Assembly: GCF_905220365.1 (NCBI RefSeq)
Contig: NC_061143.1
Span: 10,168,001 to 10,232,000, forward strand
Direction of reading: 5' to 3'
DNA: 64,000 nucleotides
DNA from: Vanessa cardui
Taxonomy: Eukaryota > Arthropoda > Insecta > Lepidoptera > Nymphalidae
Shown here piece by piece: positions 57,253 through 64,000 of the stretch. The stretch's first letter is position 1. Every line of letters starts with the position of its first letter. Below the pieces are notes generated by a model. That model saw nothing but the letters and a program-made list of their open reading frames with translations, was not told the origin of the DNA and did no database searches. A program made the position numbers and the translations under genes.

Positions 57253-60200
57253 TATGTATAGACCGTCGAAATTTTGTAAGATTATCTTAAGCTTAACCGG
57301 GCTATTGATAACAGGTGTGTTTAAATTACCTAAATTGAACGTATACAATATTTTTAACAATTCACGTATTCCAAATGTGAGTACATCAATACATTTAGAT
57401 TTGCAGTTCACAAAATGACCTGGTGAGTCTAACAGGGTGAAATTTTGGAGAGGAATTCCTTACGTTATGTGCGTACTACATACAATATGATGCTTTCCGC
57501 AAAGGTTAGAAGAAGTATTTTAAATTGCTCGTATATAAAAGTGCTGATTTTGATTTTAGGAATACTAATAATAATCTATACAAATCAATTGTAAAATAAT
57601 TTTGATCAAAGAAAAACATTTACATTGTAATGTTATTATGTGCCCTAAGTCGAAATAAATACACAGGCGAATACTGCTTTTGAAAAATAAATGCGAACTT
57701 ACCACAAATCACAAACGATTAGGAGAGCAGGTAGAGACAAAATGGCGAACATCAAGATAACAACATCAGGCTGCAATCAGAATCCGTATTCAGCGTGTAT
57801 ATTTCATCGAGAGAGAACCACTAAATTATCTAAATGGAGATCGCTCCCCAATCAGGAATCAACACTGAGAGAAATGCGGCTGGAAAAGATCAAAAAATGT
57901 TCAAATGTTCCGTTACCAAACTCAATAATTATGTTTTCTAATGCAATAAAAAATGAAGACAATAACTAGTATTGTTTTTATCACAGCTAAAATTGTATTA
58001 ATTAAAAAAAAAAAAAACATTCAAAAAAGTCAAATGTAGGACGGGTTAATTAACAATCTCAACCTCAGTCAATTGACAAAAAAAAATAAGACAAAAATTA
58101 CGCCACTTCTAGTAATAATTACGGAGAACATTTTCAAAACCGGATGTACTGCGATCCCAGCAAAGATGGCGGAAATTCGTCGCGCCTACTGTCATGGCCG
58201 CCGGAAGTCCTCTTGCCATTTGATAAATAGTTGTTCTTCAACAGTTTTTCTCATGCAAATGAGGGGTCGGATGACGGATGGTGTTTGTCACAATTTTCTG
58301 GGATGGATTTAATTTAGGATTGCATTGGGGCGACTAATCTAGCCGGGATTGCTGATTGCGCGTTCCGTGTTTTGCATTTTGCGGGACGAATGAGGAAGCC
58401 CAAAATAAGCGAGCCTTTTCTTTAAATTCAGGTGGAATACGAAATTTATACGGAGAATAAATGTACCCAAATGAAAAGTTTGGAATGTTTCCAAATTGTA
58501 CAATGCCATCTCCAATCTTCAATATTAATAGCTGCGGTAATCCAGTGGAAGTGCTTTAACACTTTATATTACTACAAGTGATATATTGTATCACTTGTGT
58601 AGATCTTGCGTGTTTTAGAAACCAACTGCAAAATAACCATGGTAGCCAAGGTAATAAATTGGTGGACCATTTGGCTCAATTGACAGTCTATCTCTGTGAA
58701 AAAATGGGAAATTAACTAATTACCCAGTGATGATAGATAGACTTTTTCATATATATTGGTTACTTTTTATATATATGTAATTGTTAACATTCATTTCATA
58801 TTGGACGCTTTATACGTCAAAGACTGCCACTGACCAATCATAATTTAGATTAAAGGAAAATTAGCCAATCATTCTTTGATCAGCGTTGATCGTTTATATA
58901 ATATTTTTTATTACGGTAGTTTGTAAGTTTAATACATTTTATTCTATTTTTATGAACAAGTAAGTAAGTTATCAGTTTTCTTGTCGACATCTGACCAATA
59001 AGCTTTACTGTTTGATATATTACTTAATGTTCTTTATTTAATTTAAAAAAGGGAAGAAAAACGTTTTAATATATTAAGAATGGTTAATACGATAAACATA
59101 AAAATTGTCATTTAATCTTATATATTAATACCGTAATCCAATTTTAGTGCCCATGATTATGGGACGTTAGCTGCACGGAGAACATTGGTTATGGTCTCAT
59201 TTTGAAGAACTCTTGTCGTAGATGTGCATAAAAATAAAGATTATCTATGATTTCCTAACTAGTTCTGATTTAGCAAAGTATTATTTGTATATTAGTGAGC
59301 AGAAAAAAAACTTATTAGTATACTACTTCGTCTGTATGAGAAAAAAAAAATGAAAAACGAAAACAAAATTAAAGAAAATTGCTATAGACAAACTCCAATT
59401 ATTTTGAAAAACGCGACATTTCGAGGGAGATCTAGTCAAATTGTTATTGTTAACTAATTATTTATTAAACATTATCTGTATTAACAATTTCGTGCGGTCT
59501 GCGATACTCCCGATCAAAATCTATCCACAATTATTGATCGATTAAAAATTTTGCTACACAAGTTACACAACACATATTAGCAAAATTCGTATCAATATAT
59601 TAGATTAGTGAAATTCTATGACAATTCAGCGGGCGACCATGTTTGAAGTTTAGTTTTCACTTCTTTTATAAAAATAGTTATATTAAAAGTAATAGACAAA
59701 CCGTTTACTTTAATTAATGACCCGAGAGAAGCCGGTTTTTCATTTAGTCTTTATAATAATTTTGTTCGGTTACTCGAGGTACTAGTAGTAATACATGAAC
59801 AGTCCCGCATAAATCGCGAGAAACATAACTAATAGCTAAGCGCAGCTGTCACTAACTTTTACCTACCGTTACATAGTATTATTCAAATGTGAGAGTATTC
59901 TACTAGTACGTAATATTTGCCGTTGATACCTATTATAAATAATGGAATTGAATTCCAAATTTCAAAAAAGGAACGTATTAATTATGGAGAAAATTTTCGA
60001 ATCAATGTGTGTTTTAAAAAAGAAACCGTAAAGGCAGAATTAATGTAATTAACTATTTTAATTTAAAAACATGTTATATATCTATTCGTTTAAATAACTA
60101 CGTAATGTAAGTTTTTTAATCAGATCATTAAGTTAACATTAGATCCGGGGATTACCCAATACATACAAAAACGATCTTTATAATATTAGCGTAGATTAAA

Positions 60201-60714
60201 ACAATTATAAGAAGCAATTTCTTTAAAATCTATTGTTCGATTCCACATTTGATAAATATAAAACAGCATGTTATTCAAATTCGTTATTGTCTGTCAATAA
60301 TTTGACATTTCATTTTGAACACATTAAAACGATTTCATCTTACATTTACACGTTTGAAACACACACACACAAGTTTGAGAAAGATTAATCTATAATTTTT
60401 CACATACTACATAGAAATGTCACAATAATAATGTCTGATTAGTTTTTGCACCCACATAAGTGTGCGCTTATAATTACAAGGTGTGGTCACTGGCCATACC
60501 GTTCGTGGTTAAAGGTCACGGCAGATGTTTAAACGGTAATGTTAGCTGTAACGCACCACTGGGCGGTTTTTCTTTGAATATTTTCTTTAGCTTATGGTTT
60601 TTGTTAAGCGATTTGCGTGTTGTATCAAAGATGGCACGTGCGATTTGTAACAATATATTTTTTTTAATTGTTAATTGTTTAGTTAAAATCTATATTAGAA
60701 ACGTGAAAATAACT
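57253..60714. other. No confident gene; one less AT-rich block
   Basis: 57690-58330 is less AT-rich and has two plus-strand ORFs (92 and 79 codons) with Lys/Arg-rich, domain-free sequences; the second contains GCAAAGATGGCGGAAATTCG. An inverted pair ACAAGTGATA/TATCACTTGT lies at 58574-58598. The remainder is AT-rich with nothing seen. Confidence 0.45.
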
Positions 60715-60865
60715 TTATCTAGCTGTTGATCTTTCATGGCCAAAATGCTGAACCAAATTTGATGACATTTGGTATTAAGCAAACTCGAACTCCGAGAAAG
60801 GACATAGGCTACTTGCCTGACACATGACAACCGACAGCCTAAAACGCGAGTGTTAACGAGAGTCT
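60715..60865 (+). repeat. Dispersed repeat R copy
   Basis: TGATCTTTCATGGCC, AATTTGATGACATTTGGTAT, GAGAAAGGACATAGGCTACT and CTAAAACGCGAGTG. The 89-codon ORF ending at 60729 runs into it. Confidence 0.5.
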
Positions 60866-62667
60866 CTGAAAATGTAAGTAAGATTTAATTAATTATTTAT
60901 TTAAACATTTTTTTTTCTTGTTACGTATTTCTTATATCTATATTTTTTGGTAGCTGTAACCGCATTATTGATTTATCTACAATGTCAATAAATAGGAAAT
61001 AGATTAGTGGTGTATCGCTGTATAATATTAATACTAATTATGCAAAAAAGTTGCACATTTCTTACTTTCCTAGGTATTCAACGTTCATTCAAGATTTTGC
61101 ACCTGTCTATCATTAAAAATGTTAATATGTGTTCTATGATGAAGACATAAAGTTCAAAATTGAATTATAGTTAGTGGCTAGGGTGACCAGGTGCTTATAC
61201 GCTCGGTAGGACACGATGAAGGGTGCATATCATTGTTATGACTCACTATGTTCTTAAGGTCAAAGAGACACGTGGTCAGTTTTTTTAAACATTGATTACT
61301 GTAGCGTATTGTTTTTTATGTAAACCGCCCTATTTCATTCCAATTATAAAAAATTATAGAAAGTAATTTCCTACTTTAACCGTTATTTAACTAACCGTTT
61401 TCCTTGTAATTTTTTCGCTATAATAAGTTCTAAATTGTGTACGGAACTCTTCGATAATGTTATGAGCTCTTAAATTAAATTCAATACAAAGCAGCACCAC
61501 CTTAAATTGACCTTAATGTATGCAATAAAAATAAATTCGAAACGAAAATATATTCATTCGAAACTGATCCTTATGTCATTAAGAATAAGCATTGTGAAGT
61601 ATAAATAGAACAGGGGTCAGAGGTATTATCGAGAGTCCAGCGAAACAAGGCGTGGTAAGTCAATACGTTAATCTACATAATAAAAGGAATGTTTAAAATA
61701 TGCGGCGTGCGCGCGCTCTCTTAATTGCTCTTAGCTGGCGGCTATCAATTGCGAAATAGGAAAAAACTGTCCACTCCATTTGGTTGTATGAATGAGTTTT
61801 AGGAATTTTTAACAGGGATTTGAATGGAGCTATTCGAATTTTGATTCGTTTATAGAAATATTTTCCGTTTTTATTCGTGAAAAGACTGGGTAGAATCTGT
61901 GTAATGTTACGGCTCAGGTTAAAAATCGTATGTATTGAAACACATATAAGCAACATGCAAATATGATTATTTTTTAAGAAAAATGTCAAATGAATAGAGT
62001 AGCTTACTGATATATGATTTTAAACTGATTATCATACTTAAACGTCTTCATATTTATTTTTATTAGGTTAAAGAAAAAGATAAAGAAAGATAAAAAATAA
62101 AAAGCAAAGATTAGTATAAGACTACTCCATGCCATCAAAATCTGTCTCAATAAAGGGGTGTACGTCCATCTAGCTTTTGTCCCGTCCAAATGACCCCAAA
62201 TAATAATCATCTATTCACTGTCCGCTCTACTTTCCCATAGCGAAGATACGGGCACTTTGATTTGCGTGTATTTGAATGCGATCGTTTTGAATTACACTTA
62301 ATTAAGCAAGGAATTGAAATTGCCGGACTCCATTTGTTTGCTTGTCCTCTAATTAGATTCTATCCATTGATAATGATTTCATATGGTTATAATTTTCGCT
62401 GTTTAATTAAAGCATATTGCGCTAGATATTATTGAATGTATGTTTGAAAAGGCGTCTTATTAAAGTTCAAATTATTTGAAAATGAATATATGGGTGAATT
62501 TCAACAGGTCCAATAAAATCTTCATTTCCGTGGATTTTTTATTCTGCAACTTTAGAACAAGAAAAAATAGTGTTTATTCAAGTTTTTGATAATATATATA
62601 TTCTTGCTTAATATCTAGCAGATAGCTTAAAAAACTAACTAGATATACAAGATAAAAAATTTCGTGC
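60866..62667. other. No confident gene
   Basis: Apart from the TATA plus donor pair at 61.6 kb nothing is recognisable. The 98-codon minus ORF at 61693-61989 has no known pattern. Confidence 0.45.
61600..61660 (+). promoter_or_regulatory. Possible TATA promoter and 5' exon
   Basis: TATAAATAG at 61600-61608 is followed after about 45 bases by GTG|GTAAGT at 61655. That would make a short non-coding first exon. No downstream coding exon was recognised, so this is only a spaced pair of matching signals. Confidence 0.2.
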
Positions 62668-62766
62668 CACAGCGATGAAACATGGATGCACGGCAATGAA
62701 ACATGTGTCCACGGCAATGAAAGAACTGTGCCACGGGAATGATAGAATCAATCCACGGTAATGAAA
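62668..62766 (+). repeat. Five-copy 13-bp motif array, 21-22 bp period (left cluster)
   Basis: Units matching CACGGCAATGAAA start at 62668, 62689, 62710, 62732 and 62754. The 8-9 bases between units differ in sequence, so the motif but not the whole repeat unit is conserved. Spacing is two DNA helical turns. The function is unknown. Confidence 0.85.
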
Positions 62767-63499
62767 AAATCCAATAACACATGATATTTTTATATGTATT
62801 TAATACTTACCTGGGATGGACACATCCCTGTCTCTGAGAGGGAAAGGCATACACATACACATGCACTCTTTTTACCCTTTTCTCAATAATCTTCTTGAAT
62901 AGGAGTAAAATTAAACAAAATTTTAATAGAATCAAAGCAACACAATCATTTATTTTAAGTTCTTTCACACAAAAATTAACAGAACAGAAATTAACAAATA
63001 AAAATAAACTTTTCTAAAGTATGCAATAGCTAATAATTGCTAACAATATATACTTATCACAACATAATTTTACAATTCGCGAATAAACAATTATTTATTA
63101 TGATTTAATCAAGTCTGGACAAATCGTAGGGCCTACCTAATCACAGCCTTATTATCAACATAATATTTTTTACCTTTTCTCTATTAAATCTTATATTACA
63201 GACTTACAGTATTGGATTCAACAAGATTACACCCTTTGTCTACGGTTCGTTTTTAGATATGATAGATATGTGTAGTGTAGCAAGAAAGATAAACCATACA
63301 AAAGGGCGTGAACTTGGTATGTTCATCGTTTTCCAAAAAAGAAATCTTATTATAGAATACAATTAGCCTTTCTAATTAACACTAACAGTATAGCACTGTT
63401 AACAGGAATATCAGCCTTTCAAATTCAGTCGTCTCATTATTATTATATATACTTCAATATTAACTTAGATCACAAAGATATATTTTTGCACATCACAAA

Positions 63500-63636
63500 T
63501 CAAAATAGCCTATTCATCTTCTTTTTTAAATACTCCTCTCGTAAAACAGGGTCGCTTCTTAATTTTCACGTCGCTTTTGTTCGGCCAATCTTCTTCTTTC
63601 CTTTCTCTCCTCTTCCGATAGTTTCGGTTTAGGCAT
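63500..63636 (-). pseudogene. Small charged coding fragment, frameshifted, of unknown family
   Basis: From ATG at 63636 (minus) the frame reads MPKPKLSEEERKERRR then LAEQKRREN and stops. In a neighbouring frame it continues as RSDPVLREEYLKKKMNRLF to a stop near 63503. The two halves look like one Lys/Arg/Glu-rich segment split by a frameshift. Just upstream on the minus strand is TTGCTTATTTTTAG followed by AAAACCAAG, a good 3' splice site. It lies between the two 13-bp motif clusters, so it may be the remains of a gene carried by a mobile element. Identity is not known. Confidence 0.35.
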
Positions 63637-63689
63637 CTTGGTTTTCTAAAAATAAGCAACCCATTATTATGTTTATAATTAGACTCTAA

Positions 63690-63785
63690 TATATGTGTGT
63701 GTGACTGTAAGTTTGTGCGTGTGTGTGTGAGTCTTTGTGCATGTGTAAGTGTGTGCGCGATTGTGTGTGCGTATGTTTGAGTGTC
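63690..63785. repeat. Imperfect (GT)n microsatellite
   Basis: TGTGTGTGTGACTG, GTGCGTGTGTGTGTGAG and GTGTGTGCGCGATTG form about 95 bases of GT-rich DNA. The ORFs rich in His/Thr on the minus strand are products of this repeat. Confidence 0.85.
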
Positions 63786-63882
63786 TATTGTGTCCAAATG
63801 TATATAATTTCGTAAGGTTAACGTGGAGATATATTTTTGTAGTTGAATGTACACTACAGATTGTTTCTTTCCTTAACCATAC

Positions 63883-64000
63883 CGTGGCGATGAAAACATA
63901 AGTCACGGAAATGAAACAACTGGTCATGGCAATGAAACTACATTGTTTTAAAAGGCATGGCAATGAAATTTCGTTTCATCACCGTGTCTTTTTTTCATTG
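63883..64000 (+). repeat. 13-bp motif array, right cluster, running off the window
   Basis: Plus-strand units start at 63883, 63904, 63925 and 63956 (spacing 21, 21, 31). An inverted unit TTTCATCACCGTG lies at 63974-63986 and a possible further inverted unit begins TTTCATTG at the last bases. The motif is the same as in the cluster at 62.7 kb. Confidence 0.85.

Noticed and set aside
57691..58312. 92- and 79-codon ORFs as small genes
   Set aside because: Basic, pattern-free sequence; nothing beyond length supports them.
62668..62766. CRISPR array, because of regular repeats with variable spacers
   Set aside because: Units are 13 bp with 8-9 bp gaps and vary in sequence; the context is a eukaryotic chromosome and no cas genes are present.
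63510..63963. His/Thr-rich ORFs of 94-114 codons
   Set aside because: Most of their length is the GT microsatellite; only the short charged segment near 63500-63636 was kept as a possible relic.

Overview
The window looks like a piece of a lepidopteran (moth or butterfly, possibly nymphalid) nuclear chromosome. It is AT-rich, has almost no long open reading frames, and is filled with short repeats of types common in Lepidoptera: tRNA-derived SINEs, tails of non-LTR elements (LINEs), Helitron-like elements ending in CTAG, and small inverted-repeat elements. The tRNA genes and 119-nt 5S rRNA genes are eukaryotic in form. The species call is an inference from repeat style and could not be checked by a search.

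Layout. From 1 to about 37 kb there is repeat-rich intergenic or intronic DNA. It holds at least eight recognisable copies of a tRNA-derived SINE (here SINE1), two copies of a second SINE (SINE2), several families of LINE-like or poly-A retroposon tails, Helitron-like copies, a small inverted-repeat element at 32.1 kb, and a few weak exon-like signals (4.5, 11.9, 26.1 and 35.4 kb). From 37 to 57 kb there is a dispersed RNA polymerase III gene cluster: five near-identical 5S rRNA genes in mixed orientation (37.2 minus, 43.4 minus, 45.1 plus, 49.2 minus, 54.2 plus), a tRNA-His(GTG) at 44.5 kb and an intron-containing tRNA-Tyr(GTA) at 57.2 kb. Between the fourth and fifth 5S genes lies the only long protein gene, an uninterrupted 1197-codon non-LTR retrotransposon protein (49671-53264). 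It has a reverse transcriptase with YMDD, a CCHC zinc knuckle and a restriction-like PD-D endonuclease, so it belongs to the R2-like (RLE) branch. From 57 to 64 kb the DNA is again mostly featureless. At its right end it carries two clusters of a 13-bp motif (consensus CACGGCAATGAAA) spaced at 21-22 bp, the second running off the window edge, with a small broken coding fragment between them.

How the parts relate. The 5S and tRNA genes are independent Pol III units with internal promoters, upstream A/T boxes at about -25 to -30 and oligo-T terminators. The retroelement is autonomous in its coding capacity. SINEs and poly-A retroposons would depend on LINE machinery encoded elsewhere. The repeats are often nested in each other, and those cases give a relative order of insertion. 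No host protein gene could be identified with confidence, so the window could be intergenic or lie inside very long introns.
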